This document shows, one piece after another, positions 10,252 to 21,356 of a stretch of DNA of 64,000 nucleotides. The position numbers were made by a program, and so were the translations under genes. Within the stretch, counting starts at the first letter, position 1, and every line of letters starts with the position of its first letter. The DNA is taken from contig LNDN01000003.1 in assembly GCA_001464065.1 (NCBI GenBank), positions 1 to 64,000 of the forward strand, in the 5' to 3' direction. The stretch is from Acidobacteria bacterium Ga0077522. GTDB lineage: Bacteria > Acidobacteriota > Vicinamibacteria > Vicinamibacterales > Vicinamibacteraceae. Below the pieces are notes generated by a model. The model had not been told where the DNA came from. It did no database searches and saw only the letters and a program-made list of their open reading frames with translations.

Positions 10252-11343
10252 ATGACATCTGTCGCGCAGGCTCTCACCACTCGTCGCATGCATGGGCTGG
10301 TCTACCGTGGCCCCGGTCAGCGTTCCTGGGAGGAGGTCCCCCGGCCGCAGCTGCGGGACCCCGGAGACGCCATCGTGCGGCTGACGACGTCCACCATCTG
10401 CGGCACCGACCTCCATATCCTGAAGGGCGACGTCCCCAGCGTCACCGCGGGGCGTGTCCTCGGGCACGAGGGCATCGGTGTGGTCACCGAGGTGGGCCCA
10501 GGGGTGTCGACGTTCGCGGTCGACGATCGGGTCCTGATCTCGTGCATCACGTCGTGCGGCCGCTGTGACTTCTGTCGCCGTCAGATGTACTCGCACTGCC
10601 GGCAGGGCGGCTGGATCCTGGGCAACACCATCGACGGCACCCAGGCCGAGTACGTCCGCATTCCCTTTGCCGACACGAGTCTCTACGCACTGCCGGCCGA
10701 TGGCGATGAAGAGGCCCTCGTGATGCTGAGCGACATCCTGCCGACGGGCTTCGAGTGCGGCGTGCTCAGCGGCCAGGTGGCGCCAGGCAACACCGTCGCC
10801 ATCGTGGGAGCGGGGCCCATCGGCCTGGCCGCCCTGCTGACGGCGCAACTCTATTCACCGTCCAGCGTGGTGATGATCGACATCGACGACGCACGCCTCG
10901 CGATGGCGAAGACCTTCGGCGCGACGACGCTGGTCAACAGTGCGGATGGCGGCGCGGTGCAGCGAGTGCTGGACCTGACGGACGGGCTTGGCGTGGACGT
11001 GGCCATCGAGGCCGTTGGCGTGCCGGCGACGTTCGACATCTGCCAGGCCATCCTGGCGCCGGGTGGTCGGCTTGCCAACGTCGGCGTCCATGGCGCGCCC
11101 GTGTCCCTGCACCTCGAGAAGCTCTGGGATCGCAACATCACGATCACGACGCGGCTGGTCGACACCGTCACCACGCCGAAGCTGTTGACCATGGTGGGGA
11201 CCGGTCGGCTCGAGCCGCGCCGGCTGGTGACGCACCGCTTCGCGCTGCACGACATCCTGCAGGCCTACGACACCTTCGAGCACGCCGCTCGAGAGGGCGC
11301 CCTGAAGGTCATCCTGCACAGTGATCCCGCCGCGTCGCACTGA
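10252..11343 (+). CDS. Zinc-dependent alcohol dehydrogenase (MDR superfamily)
   Basis: GHEGIGVV; CGRCDFCRRQMYSHC structural zinc; VGAGPIGL nucleotide-binding motif. Confidence 0.93.
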   Translation: MTSVAQALTTRRMHGLVYRGPGQRSWEEVPRPQLRDPGDAIVRLTTSTICGTDLHILKGDVPSVTAGRVLGHEGIGVVTEVGPGVSTFAVDDRVLISCITSCGRCDFCRRQMYSHCRQGGWILGNTIDGTQAEYVRIPFADTSLYALPADGDEEALVMLSDILPTGFECGVLSGQVAPGNTVAIVGAGPIGLAALLTAQLYSPSSVVMIDIDDARLAMAKTFGATTLVNSADGGAVQRVLDLTDGLGVDVAIEAVGVPATFDICQAILAPGGRLANVGVHGAPVSLHLEKLWDRNITITTRLVDTVTTPKLLTMVGTGRLEPRRLVTHRFALHDILQAYDTFEHAAREGALKVILHSDPAASH

Positions 11344-11420
11344 GCACCGGCCCTGGCGTCGCCGACCGACGTGTGCCCGATGGAACTGCGCCGCGCGCGC
11401 AGGTGCGGGATCCTCGTGGC

Positions 11421-11660
11421 ATGTGGAACAAGAAGGAACCCGACTCCCTGACCAGCATGCAGCCGGGGGACGTCCTCGTGTCGCACGGCAGCGCCGTCAC
11501 GGCCCATGAGATCAGCATCGTGCCGGATGCCCCGCACACGGCCGCCGCCACCCACGACGCCGCCGTCAGCGATGGCTGCGCGGAGGCCGAGGAACTCGGC
11601 GTCGATGCCTGGCTCACCGAGGATCAGACCCACGTCGTCAAGATCGCGTCCAATCGCTGA
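11421..11660 (+). CDS. Small hypothetical protein
   Basis: MWNKKEPDSLTSMQPGDVLVSHGSAVTAHEISIVPDAPH...; short ORF in an intergenic gap. Confidence 0.5.
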   Translation: MWNKKEPDSLTSMQPGDVLVSHGSAVTAHEISIVPDAPHTAAATHDAAVSDGCAEAEELGVDAWLTEDQTHVVKIASNR

Positions 11661-11750
11661 CCCGACCTGACCGCCGCGGCGCCCTGCCGATCCGGGGGGG
11701 CGCGACAACCGGTCGCAGGCAGGCATCGCGTTCCGTCGGACAATGGCCCG

Positions 11751-12977
11751 ATGCGCATCCTTCCGATGCTCGCCGTGCTCCTGTCCGCCTCGTGCGTGGG
11801 CGTCACCGCCCAGCGCCCCGTCGAGCTACTGGCCACGCCCGCCGGCGCCGGCAGCGGCATGTATGCCCTCGCGACGGGGGCTGATGGCCGGACCTACCTG
11901 ACCTGGCTCGAGCCCGTGACAGGCGGGGGGCACGCCCTGAAGTTCTCGCGGCTCGACGCCGGTGCCTGGGCGCCACCCAGGCAGATCGCGCAGGGCGCGA
12001 ACTGGTTCGTCAACTGGGCCGACCATCCATCACTCACGGCCACGCGCGATGGCCGCCTCTTCGTCCACTGGCTGGTCAACACCGGGCAGAAGGCGGGCGC
12101 CTACGGGTACGCGATCCGCGCCCAGTCGTCCGCTGACGGCGGGCAGACGTGGCAGACGGTGTTCGAGGAAGGCACGCAGAACGTGTCGGACTACTCCGGC
12201 TTCCTCTCGTTCCTGCCGACCGGTGCGGGCATGAGCGCGGTGTACCTCACCCCGCTGGCGCCAGACACCGCAGCGACACACGCGGCGCACGGCGGTGGGC
12301 ACGCCGAGGGCCACGTCAAGACGGTGGGCATCGCCAGCTTCGCGCCCGACGGTCGCGAGCTCGCACGCACGATCGTCGATCGCGACGCGTGCTCGTGCTG
12401 CAGCACCGACATGGCCGACACCGCGGACGGCCCCGTCGCGGTCTACCGCGATCACGAACCCGGCGAAATCCGCGACATCGCCATCGTCCGCCGCGTCAAC
12501 GGCACGTGGACGGCCCCGACGCCGGTGCACCGGGATGGCTGGATGATCCCCGGGTGTCCGACCAACGGTCCGGCCGTGGCTGCGGCCGGAAAGACGGTGG
12601 TCGTCGCCTGGTTCACCGCCGCCGGCGGCACAGCCAAGGTGCTGGCGGCCTTCTCGGACGATGCCGGGGCGACGTTCGCGGCCCCCATTCGCGTCGACGA
12701 CGGCGACCCGGTCGGCTGGGCGGGAGTGACCATGCTCGATGGCAGTCGCCCCATCGTCAGCTGGCTCGAACGCAAGGGCGGCGGTGGTGAGGTGCGGCTG
12801 CGCGAAGTGTCCGCGACCAGCCGATCGGAAGCCCTCACCGTGGCCGCCACCTCGAATGGGCGCGCGACCGGCATCCCGATGATCGCGCGCGCGGGCGACG
12901 ACCTGATCGTCGCGTGGCGCGACGGCCAGGTGAAGACGGCGCGCGTGCCGTGGCCGACACCGCGCCCGCGGCCGTAG
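11751..12977 (+). CDS. Secreted sialidase/BNR-like beta-propeller protein
   Basis: Signal peptide; SSADGGQTW and SDDAGATFAAPIRVDDG Asp-box-like motifs. Confidence 0.75.
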   Translation: MRILPMLAVLLSASCVGVTAQRPVELLATPAGAGSGMYALATGADGRTYLTWLEPVTGGGHALKFSRLDAGAWAPPRQIAQGANWFVNWADHPSLTATRDGRLFVHWLVNTGQKAGAYGYAIRAQSSADGGQTWQTVFEEGTQNVSDYSGFLSFLPTGAGMSAVYLTPLAPDTAATHAAHGGGHAEGHVKTVGIASFAPDGRELARTIVDRDACSCCSTDMADTADGPVAVYRDHEPGEIRDIAIVRRVNGTWTAPTPVHRDGWMIPGCPTNGPAVAAAGKTVVVAWFTAAGGTAKVLAAFSDDAGATFAAPIRVDDGDPVGWAGVTMLDGSRPIVSWLERKGGGGEVRLREVSATSRSEALTVAATSNGRATGIPMIARAGDDLIVAWRDGQVKTARVPWPTPRPRP

Positions 12978-12989
12978 GCGGCGTCCCAC

Positions 12990-14162
12990 TCACGGCACGG
13001 CGATGCCGTACTGACTTAGGACCGCCCGCACCTTGTCGAGCGGAAGGGCCTCGACGGTCCGGCCGTTGCCCGTCACGGTGGTCGCGGCGAACATCGAGTT
13101 GTAGATCGCCTCCTCGGTGGCTTCGACCACAGCCTGGAACAGGCCGGACATCGGCTCATTGGCCAGGTCCTCCACCGTGCGCTGCCGCGTGTCTCGGCCC
13201 GCGGTGCCCTGCGCCAGCGGTCGCCGACGCACCTCGCGGGCCGTCGAGAAGGCGAGCACGTAGTCGCCGCTGCCGTTGGAGGCCGATGACCCCGTGCGCG
13301 CGAGGCCCATGATGCCGCGCGCGGCCAGGCGCTCGAGGTTGCGATCGGAGAGCGGCGCGTCGGTCGCGACCACGATCATGATCGAGCCGTCGCCCCGCTC
13401 CTGGTCGGCGACGTCGCGGAAGGCGTACTGCCCCAGCGCCTTGCCGACGGGCGCGCCGAGCACCTGCAGCACGCCCCCGAAGTTGGATTGCACCAGCACA
13501 CCCACCGTCCAGCCCCCGAGCGCGACGGGAAGCACGCGCGACGAGGTGCCGATGCCACCCTTCCAGCCGAACGCCACCGTGCCCGTACCGGCGCCCACCG
13601 AGCCTTCCGCCACGGGACCGCTCGTGGCACCGTCCAGCGCGCGTCGCACGTGGTCGGCCCCGATCGGCCGCCGACGAATCGCGTTGAGTCCGCCGTCGTT
13701 GGTCTCGCCGACCACGGGGTTGATCGAGCCGACCGCCGCCATGACGTCCCGCTCGAGCATCCACTCGGTCATCGCGTCGGCGGCCTTCCACACACAGAGC
13801 GTGCAGGTCAGCAGGATGGGCGTCTCGAGTTCGCCGAGTTCACGCAACTGCGTCACGCCGAGCAGCTTGCCGTAGCCGTTGCCCACATGCAGGGCGGCCG
13901 GCACGCGCTCGAGGTACGGGTTGCCTTCGTGCGGAAGGATCGCCGTGACGCCGGTCCGCACGTCGTCCCCCTCGATGATGGTGACCTGGCCGACGCGTAC
14001 GCCAGCGACGTCGGTGATGCCGTTGAGAGGACCCGGTGCAAAGACGCCCGGAGCGACGCCGAGCTCACGCGCCCGTGCGCGCCCCTGGGCCTGAAGCCCC
14101 GACGGGGGCACGGTCACGACAACGAGCAGCAGGGCGACGGCGAGGGACTGACGACGCAGCAT
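12990..14162 (-). CDS. P1 family peptidase (DmpA/L-aminopeptidase-like)
   Basis: GPLNGITDVAGVRVGQVTIIEGDDVRTGVTAILPHEGN; VGEGSVGAGTGTVAFGWKGGIGTSSR-like motif (AEGSVGAGTGTVAFGWKGGIGTSSR). Confidence 0.93.
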   Translation of the reverse strand: MLRRQSLAVALLLVVVTVPPSGLQAQGRARARELGVAPGVFAPGPLNGITDVAGVRVGQVTIIEGDDVRTGVTAILPHEGNPYLERVPAALHVGNGYGKLLGVTQLRELGELETPILLTCTLCVWKAADAMTEWMLERDVMAAVGSINPVVGETNDGGLNAIRRRPIGADHVRRALDGATSGPVAEGSVGAGTGTVAFGWKGGIGTSSRVLPVALGGWTVGVLVQSNFGGVLQVLGAPVGKALGQYAFRDVADQERGDGSIMIVVATDAPLSDRNLERLAARGIMGLARTGSSASNGSGDYVLAFSTAREVRRRPLAQGTAGRDTRQRTVEDLANEPMSGLFQAVVEATEEAIYNSMFAATTVTGNGRTVEALPLDKVRAVLSQYGIAVP

Positions 14163-14233
14163 GGCCTCAGCCTCTCACACCGGGGTCGACGCGGCGGGCG
14201 CCGTCGTGCCCGGGGTGCCGCTACACTGCGCGC

Positions 14234-15433
14234 ATGTCTGCCGACGCCCTCGTCATCACCAACGCCACCGCCATCCTGCCGGACCGCCTCCTGCCCGATG
14301 CCCGCATCGTCGTGCGTGACGGCCGGATCACGGCGGTGGGCGGCGCCAGGACCCGCGTGCCTCGCCGTGCGGCGGTGATCGACGCGCGCGGCGGCTTCGT
14401 CTCGCCCGGCTTCATCGACGTGCATGTGCATGGTGGGGGCGGCGCCGACTTCATGGACGGCACGCCGGCCGCCGTCCGCACCGCCTGCGCCGTCCATGCG
14501 CGGCACGGCACCACCACGATCTTTCCGACGACGACCACCGGCGCCCCGCACGAGATCCACGCGATGATCGATGCGTGCCGGACGGTGCGCGACGAGGCCG
14601 TGCCGACGGGTGGCGCGCGCATCGCGGGCATCCACCTGTACGGGCCGTTCTTCGCGCCCGACAAGGTGGGGTGTCATTCCGCCGATGGCCGGCGCGACCC
14701 GACGCCGGCGGAGTTCGCCCGGTACTTCGCGACGGGCCTCATCCGCATCGCGACCTGCGCGGCCGAACTCCCCGGGGCGCTGGCGTTCTTCCGCACGGCG
14801 CGCCGCCAGGGGTGCTTCATCACCTGCGGTCACTCCAACGCGTCGTGGACCGAGATGGCGGCGGCGTTCCGCGCCGGCATGCGACACGTCGATCACTTCT
14901 GGTGCGCCATGAGCAGCGTGCCGTCCATCCGGGCCAGGCTGGGCACACCGATGCAGGGCAGCATGGAGCAGTACGTGCTGATGCAGGAGGCGATGAGCAC
15001 CGAGGTCATCGCCGACGGGCAGCACCTGGCGCCGGAACTGCTGCAGTTCGCCTGGCGGATGCTCGGCGCCCGCCGGTTGCTGCTCGTCACCGACGCCAGT
15101 CGTGCCGTCGACATGCCGCCGGGCCGTTACCGGTTCGGCCCCGTCGAGACGGGCACGGATTTCGATCACGATGGCAAGGTCGGGCGCGCTCCGCAGGGGG
15201 GCCTGGCCAGTGCCTCGGTGGGCATGGACCACATGGTCCGCACGATGCTCGCGGCGACGAAGGCCCCGCTGTGGGAGGTCGTCCGCATGGCCAGCCTGAC
15301 GCCGGCCGAGCGGACCGGCATCGCGCATGACACCGGCAGCCTGACGGTCGGCACGCGGGCCGACATCGTGGTGCTGGGGCGCCGCCTGGCCGTGACGCAC
15401 GTGCTGGTCGGCGGGGTGCTGCAGCCGCGGTAG
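14234..15433 (+). CDS. nagA: N-acetylglucosamine-6-phosphate deacetylase
   Basis: [39 protein letters not shown]; amidohydrolase fold. Confidence 0.9.
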   Translation: MSADALVITNATAILPDRLLPDARIVVRDGRITAVGGARTRVPRRAAVIDARGGFVSPGFIDVHVHGGGGADFMDGTPAAVRTACAVHARHGTTTIFPTTTTGAPHEIHAMIDACRTVRDEAVPTGGARIAGIHLYGPFFAPDKVGCHSADGRRDPTPAEFARYFATGLIRIATCAAELPGALAFFRTARRQGCFITCGHSNASWTEMAAAFRAGMRHVDHFWCAMSSVPSIRARLGTPMQGSMEQYVLMQEAMSTEVIADGQHLAPELLQFAWRMLGARRLLLVTDASRAVDMPPGRYRFGPVETGTDFDHDGKVGRAPQGGLASASVGMDHMVRTMLAATKAPLWEVVRMASLTPAERTGIAHDTGSLTVGTRADIVVLGRRLAVTHVLVGGVLQPR

Positions 15434-15455
15434 CGAGACGCGCGGCCAGGCGCGC

Positions 15456-16115
15456 TCACTTCTTCTTCGCGGCCGTCCGTGTCTGCGGCACGATGGTCTC
15501 GGCGCGCGCCAGCATGTCGACCAGGCTGGCGATCTTGCGCGCGCGCCCCTCCGGCGTCTTCATGGCGTTGGTACGGAAGGCCAGCGCGAACAGGTTCACG
15601 CGTCCGAGCGTGGCGAAGGTGCGCCGGGCCTTCGGATTGGCGTCGATGGCCGCGCGCAGGTCATCGGGCAGCGCGTCGACACTCGCGCTGCGAATGGGGG
15701 CGTACGCCGCATCCCAGCGCCCATCGGCCTTCGCAGCATCGACCTGCGCCTGTCCGTGCGGCGTCATGCGTCCCGCCGCCGTCAGGCGGGCGATGTGATC
15801 GCGGTTGACCTGACTCCAGATGCTGCGGGCGCGGCGCGGCGTGTAGCGCTGCAGGAACGACTGGGCGTCGAGCGACTTCCTGATGCCGTCGATCCACCCC
15901 CAGCACAGCACGACGTCGAGCGCCTCGGCGTAGGTCACGGTGGGCAGGCCCGACCCCTTCTTGTACACGCGAAGCCAGAGCTCCGGCTCGGAGGCGTGGT
16001 GCTGCCGCATCCACGCCTCGAAGGCGGCCTCGGTTGGGAAGCTGTGGATGCGGGCGGGGTCGGGAACGATGGGCGCCATGGCGTGCTTCGGTACCACGAC
16101 CGCCAGCGGGGGCAC
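15456..16115 (-). CDS. YdeI/OmpD-associated family protein
   Basis: [51 protein letters not shown]. Confidence 0.88.
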   Translation of the reverse strand: MPPLAVVVPKHAMAPIVPDPARIHSFPTEAAFEAWMRQHHASEPELWLRVYKKGSGLPTVTYAEALDVVLCWGWIDGIRKSLDAQSFLQRYTPRRARSIWSQVNRDHIARLTAAGRMTPHGQAQVDAAKADGRWDAAYAPIRSASVDALPDDLRAAIDANPKARRTFATLGRVNLFALAFRTNAMKTPEGRARKIASLVDMLARAETIVPQTRTAAKKK

Positions 16116-16187
16116 AAGGGTCCGAACGACTGGTCATGGCCCCGAACGCGGGCCGCCCGCGCTATTGCCAGTGAGGTGCCACGCCAC

Positions 16188-19100
16188 ATGCGCTCCAGGA
16201 CTCTCCCGCTCGTCGTCTCGCTCCTGCTCGCCACCCCCCTCGTGCTGTCGAGTCAGGCTCCGCCGGAAGTGTTCGACTCCTGCCCGACCGCCGCCCAGGA
16301 CGCCATGCGCGCGGCCCGTGTCGAGTTCGAGCTCACCGGCATGAGCTTCGCGATGTCGACGCAGGGCACGCTGAACTGCGGCGGGGCCGTCGGCTTCGCG
16401 GATTCGGCGACCGGTCGGGCCATGCGGCCGACGACCATGCTGCGGATTGGCAGCATCTCGAAGCCCGTGACGGCCATGGCCATCCTGACGCTCATGGAGG
16501 CCGGGCAGCTGTCGCTCGACGACAAGATCATCGATCGGCTGCCTGACCTGGTGCCCCCTGGCGGCGTCGTCGATCAGCGGTGGACACGGGTGACCCTGCG
16601 CCACCTGCTGCAGCATTCCTTCGGGTGGGCCCGGGCCACCGGTGGCGAGCCCATTCAGAGCAGCCGCACCATCGCGCCGGCGCTGGGGATTCGCGGACCG
16701 GCGACGTCGACCGACGTCACCCGATGGATGTTCCAGCGGGCCCTGCACTTCGAGCCAGGCACCAGATACGAGTACACCGGCATTGCGTACGCCATGCTGG
16801 CGCTCGTCGTCGAACGTGTCTCGGGCATGCCCTACGAGAAGTACACGCGCGAGACCGTGCTGGAGCCGCTCGGCATCCGGACGTCGATGCGCATCGGACG
16901 GACGCTCGTCGAGGGCCGCTCACAGCCGGCGACAGCGAGCCGCCACGAAGCCGCGTACTTCGTCGCCCCCTCGGTCACGCCCGTCCCGAGTGTGTTTCCC
17001 TGGGTCACCGGCAACGTGCCCCGACCGTACGGCGAGTTCTACCTGGAGAGCATGGAAGGCTCCGGGGGCTGGTTGGCGACGGCGCCGGCCCTGGTCCGCC
17101 TCATCGATGGCGTGTTCGGTCGGCCGGGCCGCCCGTCGATCTTTCAGCCGGCGACGCTGACGGCGATTCAGGCGCTGCCGTCCTTCCTGCCCCCGGGCTC
17201 GTCCGGGTACATCGGCCTCGGCTGGCAGATCTTCCCGGTGGCGGCCGGCAATCGCATCCGGTTCGCTGGCGGACTGCGCGGGACGATCTCCGAGGTGTAC
17301 TACCTGCCCAACGGCCGCTCCTACGCCTACATCACCAACTCTTCGGGCGACGTCAACGACAGCGACGCCGGCCCGATCTCCAACCGCATGTTCAGCGCCG
17401 TCGCCGCCGTGCCGAATCCTGGCACCGATATCGGCAGCACTGCGGCCTACATCGACTCGACGGCGGTCGTGCCGCAGATCCGCGCGCAGCGGGGCGTGGT
17501 CGATGCCACCACAGGCCTGCCCGGCCTCACCCCCGGCCGTCGCTTCTCGATCCATGGCTGGCGTCTCGCCGGGACCTCTAACCAGTCGGTGGCACTGCCG
17601 ACGACGCTCTCGGGTGTGCAGGTGCGGATCAACGGCCAGGTCGCAGGGCTGTATTCGGTCAGTCCGGATCGGATCGACGCCCTCGTGCCAGCGTTGACGA
17701 CGGTTGGCACGGCCACGCTCGAGGTCGTGCGCGACGGTGTGGTCGGAGAACCGGAGCCCGTCGAACTGCAACTCGGCGCCGACGACGGCGATGGGCTGCC
17801 GACGGACTGGGAGGTGCAGTTCGGCCTCGACCCGGCCTCGGGAACCGGCCCCAACGGTGCGATCGGTGACGCGGATGGCGACGGCATCTCGAACGCGGCG
17901 GAGTACGCCGCCGGAACACATCCGCGGGGCACTGTCGTCCGCTACTTCGCCGAAGGCGCCACGTCGTCGCTGTTCGATTCGTCGTTCGCCATCGTCAACA
18001 CGTCGTCGAAGGCGGCCAACGTGCTGATGCGGTTCCTCAAGGCCGATGGCACGCGCGTCGGTCACTATCTGAAGGTGGGGCCGAGCACGCGCGCCACCGT
18101 CGCGGCCAAGGACGTCCCCGGTCTGGCCGTTGCCGAGTTCTCGACCATTGTCGAGGCCGACCAGACCCTCGTCGTCGACCGCACCATGCGGTGGGGTGAT
18201 GGCGGCTACGGTGCCCACGCCGAGACGGCCGTCGTGGCGCCAGCGCCGACGTGGTATCTCGCCGAAGGCGCGACGCACAGCGGCTTCGACCTCTTCTATC
18301 TGCTGCAGAACCCGTCGGACACCACCCGTCCGGTTCGGGTCCGCTATCTGCGTCCCGTCGGCGCACCGCTCGAGAAGACCTACACGCTCGCGCCGAACTC
18401 CCGCACCAACATCTGGGTCGACGTCGAGGAGTTCCCGGGCATCGGCCAGGCCCTCATCGACACCGACGTCAGCGCCGTCATCGAGTCGATCGACGCCGTG
18501 CCGATCATCGTCGAGCGGGCGATGTACCGGTCGAATCAGGGACGCACCTTCAATGCCGGGCATGAAAGCGCCGGCATCACCACGCCGGGCACCCGCTGGT
18601 TCCTGGCCGAGGGCGCCACCGGCGCCTACTTCGACCTGTTCGTCCTGTTGGCCAATCCCAACGGCGCCGATGCGCAGGCCGTCGTGACCTACCTGCTGCC
18701 CGACGGCACCACCTACACGAAGGCGATGACGATTCCGGCCAACTCGCGACAGAACATCTGGGTCGATGTCGAGACACCGGACGGGACCACCGGATTCCCG
18801 CTCGCGGACACGGCCGTCTCGACCACGGTGGAGGTGACCAACGGCGTGCCGGTCATCGTCGAGCGCGCCATGTGGTGGCCGGGCGATGGCAACTCGTGGC
18901 ACGAGGCACACAACTCTGCCGGCGCCACGTTCACGGGCACGGCGTGGGCGCTCGCCGAGGGCGAGATCGGCGGTGGCGGCGCCGCCTACGAGACCTACAT
19001 CCTGGTGGCGAACACGTCCTCGCGCACCGGGCAGGCCCGAGTCACGCTGATGTTCGAGGATGGCACCAGCGCGGTGCGGACCTTCGACCTGCCGGAGACG

Positions 19101-19283
19101 AGTCGGGCCAACGTCGCGGTCGCCGCGGAGTTCCCCGAAGCGGCCGGCCGCCGGTTCGGCGCGCTGATCGAGAGTCTGGGCACCACGCCCGCGGAGATCG
19201 TCGTCGAACGCGCCATGTACTCGAATGCCGGCGGTGTCACGTGGGCGGCTGGCACCAACGCGCTGGCGACGCGTCTGCGGTGA
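16188..19283 (+). CDS. Serine hydrolase (beta-lactamase class C/PBP-like) fused to TIGR03437-like, Ca-binding and four DUF5719-like repeats
   Basis: [12 protein letters not shown] (SxxK); [24 protein letters not shown]; four repeats opening [30 protein letters not shown] and ending VERAM. Confidence 0.85.
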   Translation: MRSRTLPLVVSLLLATPLVLSSQAPPEVFDSCPTAAQDAMRAARVEFELTGMSFAMSTQGTLNCGGAVGFADSATGRAMRPTTMLRIGSISKPVTAMAILTLMEAGQLSLDDKIIDRLPDLVPPGGVVDQRWTRVTLRHLLQHSFGWARATGGEPIQSSRTIAPALGIRGPATSTDVTRWMFQRALHFEPGTRYEYTGIAYAMLALVVERVSGMPYEKYTRETVLEPLGIRTSMRIGRTLVEGRSQPATASRHEAAYFVAPSVTPVPSVFPWVTGNVPRPYGEFYLESMEGSGGWLATAPALVRLIDGVFGRPGRPSIFQPATLTAIQALPSFLPPGSSGYIGLGWQIFPVAAGNRIRFAGGLRGTISEVYYLPNGRSYAYITNSSGDVNDSDAGPISNRMFSAVAAVPNPGTDIGSTAAYIDSTAVVPQIRAQRGVVDATTGLPGLTPGRRFSIHGWRLAGTSNQSVALPTTLSGVQVRINGQVAGLYSVSPDRIDALVPALTTVGTATLEVVRDGVVGEPEPVELQLGADDGDGLPTDWEVQFGLDPASGTGPNGAIGDADGDGISNAAEYAAGTHPRGTVVRYFAEGATSSLFDSSFAIVNTSSKAANVLMRFLKADGTRVGHYLKVGPSTRATVAAKDVPGLAVAEFSTIVEADQTLVVDRTMRWGDGGYGAHAETAVVAPAPTWYLAEGATHSGFDLFYLLQNPSDTTRPVRVRYLRPVGAPLEKTYTLAPNSRTNIWVDVEEFPGIGQALIDTDVSAVIESIDAVPIIVERAMYRSNQGRTFNAGHESAGITTPGTRWFLAEGATGAYFDLFVLLANPNGADAQAVVTYLLPDGTTYTKAMTIPANSRQNIWVDVETPDGTTGFPLADTAVSTTVEVTNGVPVIVERAMWWPGDGNSWHEAHNSAGATFTGTAWALAEGEIGGGGAAYETYILVANTSSRTGQARVTLMFEDGTSAVRTFDLPETSRANVAVAAEFPEAAGRRFGALIESLGTTPAEIVVERAMYSNAGGVTWAAGTNALATRLR

Positions 19284-19354
19284 CCGGCGCGGGAGATTGA
19301 CAGCCCGACCGTGCGCGTCATAATCGCCGCGACACCGGGCCTCGAGGTCCCCGC

Positions 19355-20014
19355 ATGAGGAAGACGCTGCTGGCTGGATTCGCAATGGTGGTGCTCGGCG
19401 CCGTGATCGTCGCCGGGGCACGCTGGACATCGGTGGGACAGCAGTCGCAGTTCGTCGTCGGCGGGGCGCTGATCGACGCCGGCTACGGACTGCAGGACGG
19501 CCTCGAGAGCTACGACTTCGAGCACCACCACGAGATCACGCCCGAGCAGGTCTGGGCCGAACTGCAGAAGCAGAACGGCCGGGCTGCGGGCATGCGGCAC
19601 ACCTTCCCGCGCACGCCGCGTCACGCACTCGTGGCGCTGGTCGTGTGCATGGACGCCCGCATCGACACCAACGAACTGGTCGGCGACACGCGTCACTACT
19701 ACTACGTGATTCGCACGGCCGGGTCGGTGATGAGCGAGCGCGAGGAGGAGATGCTGGAACTCGCCGTCGAGAACGGCGTCAAGCTGGTGGTGCTGACCAC
19801 GCACTCCGATTGTGCCGCCGAGCGCGTCGCGAAGACCGAGGCGCTGCGCGCCCGGTACCCGTCGCTGGCCTCCGCCGTCGACGAGCGCGAGTCCCGCATC
19901 GCCGAGTTCCTCGCCCGCCCGGCCATCAAGGCGGCCGTGGACACGGGCGCGCTGGCCGTCAAGCGCGTCGCCATCGACACGCTGCACGACGAACTCGCCG
20001 CCCGCGTGCCCTGA
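19355..20014 (+). CDS. Beta-carbonic-anhydrase-like protein with N-terminal membrane anchor/signal
   Basis: CMDARID (CxDxR), [30 protein letters not shown] (HxxC). Confidence 0.75.
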   Translation: MRKTLLAGFAMVVLGAVIVAGARWTSVGQQSQFVVGGALIDAGYGLQDGLESYDFEHHHEITPEQVWAELQKQNGRAAGMRHTFPRTPRHALVALVVCMDARIDTNELVGDTRHYYYVIRTAGSVMSEREEEMLELAVENGVKLVVLTTHSDCAAERVAKTEALRARYPSLASAVDERESRIAEFLARPAIKAAVDTGALAVKRVAIDTLHDELAARVP

Positions 20015-20068
20015 GACGGACCGCCAGGCGAGCGTGTGCCCTGCGAGGGGCTGCCAGGGCATCGGGGA

Positions 20069-21340
20069 TCAGAAGCAGCCGTCGGGCAGCGGCGCGTCCA
20101 TGGCACGGGCCGAGTCGCACCGCACGAAGGCGATGCGCGCGGCCGGAAACGCCAGAAGGGTCTCCCGCGCCGCCACGTGGTCGTCGTTGCTGTACGGCCT
20201 GGACGGGTCCTCGCGCATCGCGTCCGCGATGGCGTCGAGCTGGCGGCGCATCTCCGCCTGCAACCAGCCGTCGGTCTGCCCCTCATCGACCTGTGCCGCG
20301 GTCGCCGCCGCCTCATCGAGCACCGCGAAGTACTGGGCGCGCCACTCCGGCGTGGCGAGAAGCTTGCGCAGCAGGACGTTCTCGTCGTGACGCATCGTGA
20401 CGGGGAAGTCGGCGTTCTGGAAGGCGTTGTCTTCGTCCCACGCGATGAACACGTGCTGGCTGCGGTCCTCCAGGCGGTACAGGTAGAAATTGTTCATGCC
20501 GTCGTAGCCGAGGAAGCCGTCGTTCTGCGCGACGAAGTTCTGGAGCGCAACGTAGCGGATGAACGCCGGCAGGTCGAGGCGGTCGGCCAGGGGCGCCGTC
20601 AGGGACTCCGCGGGTGTCTCGTTGGCCAGCCGCACCAGTTCCTCGATCGGGCCCCACTTCTCGCCGTCGCTCCTGTCCTCCCTCGTCTTGGCATCGAACC
20701 GTTCGCCGTACGGCGCGAGGTCGGCGCCGAGGTACTCGAACCGCCAGGGCGCCCCGAGGACGTAGTTGTATTCGAACAGGTAGCCGTCGTTCTGGACGTT
20801 GCCGTCGATCTCGCCGAAGACGCGTGCCAGCAGGTCCTTGTCCACCGACTCGACGATGGCGTAGAGGCCGATGAGCTCGTTGTTGACGTAGAGCCGCGCA
20901 AAGGACTCACGCGAGGCCGGCACACCCATCCGGGCGAACAGCCGCATCGTCACGCTCTCCTTCACACCCGACGGGTCCTGCGTCAGGTTGTCGAGCACGA
21001 TCGACTTGAGGCCGAGGAAGGTCTGGGCGCTGGCGTAGCGATCGAAATCGACCCGCAGGCCGGGCTTGGTGGCACTGCGCGATCCGAGCCCGCGCGAGCG
21101 GATGCCGATGTTGCGGACCGTCAGGTCGTTCCAGCGCAGATCGGCCGGGTAGTAGGTGTTCTCCTGGAAGCTCTGCTTGAGCTTCTCCCAGTCCTGCGAG
21201 TGCATCAGCAGATCGACGCGGTGCAGCGTCGTGATGTCGAAGAGGACGTCGGTGCCCTGGGCCAGCGCCGGACGGGCGGTGCACAGGACCACGGCGACCA
21301 GCACCCCCAGCCAGCGGGCCAGCCGACCTGACGACGACAT
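20069..21340 (-). CDS. CotH-kinase family protein, secreted
   Basis: Signal peptide; NIGIRSRGLGSRSATKPGLRVDF; FARLYVNNELIGLYAIVESVDKDLL; FIAWDEDNAF. Confidence 0.85.
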   Translation of the reverse strand: MSSSGRLARWLGVLVAVVLCTARPALAQGTDVLFDITTLHRVDLLMHSQDWEKLKQSFQENTYYPADLRWNDLTVRNIGIRSRGLGSRSATKPGLRVDFDRYASAQTFLGLKSIVLDNLTQDPSGVKESVTMRLFARMGVPASRESFARLYVNNELIGLYAIVESVDKDLLARVFGEIDGNVQNDGYLFEYNYVLGAPWRFEYLGADLAPYGERFDAKTREDRSDGEKWGPIEELVRLANETPAESLTAPLADRLDLPAFIRYVALQNFVAQNDGFLGYDGMNNFYLYRLEDRSQHVFIAWDEDNAFQNADFPVTMRHDENVLLRKLLATPEWRAQYFAVLDEAAATAAQVDEGQTDGWLQAEMRRQLDAIADAMREDPSRPYSNDDHVAARETLLAFPAARIAFVRCDSARAMDAPLPDGCF

Positions 21341-21356
21341 GCGATCCCTCACTTCC

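Noticed and set aside
16920-19430. 836-aa minus-strand ORF
   Set aside because: Antisense shadow of the serine hydrolase; its repeats mirror the sense-strand repeats.
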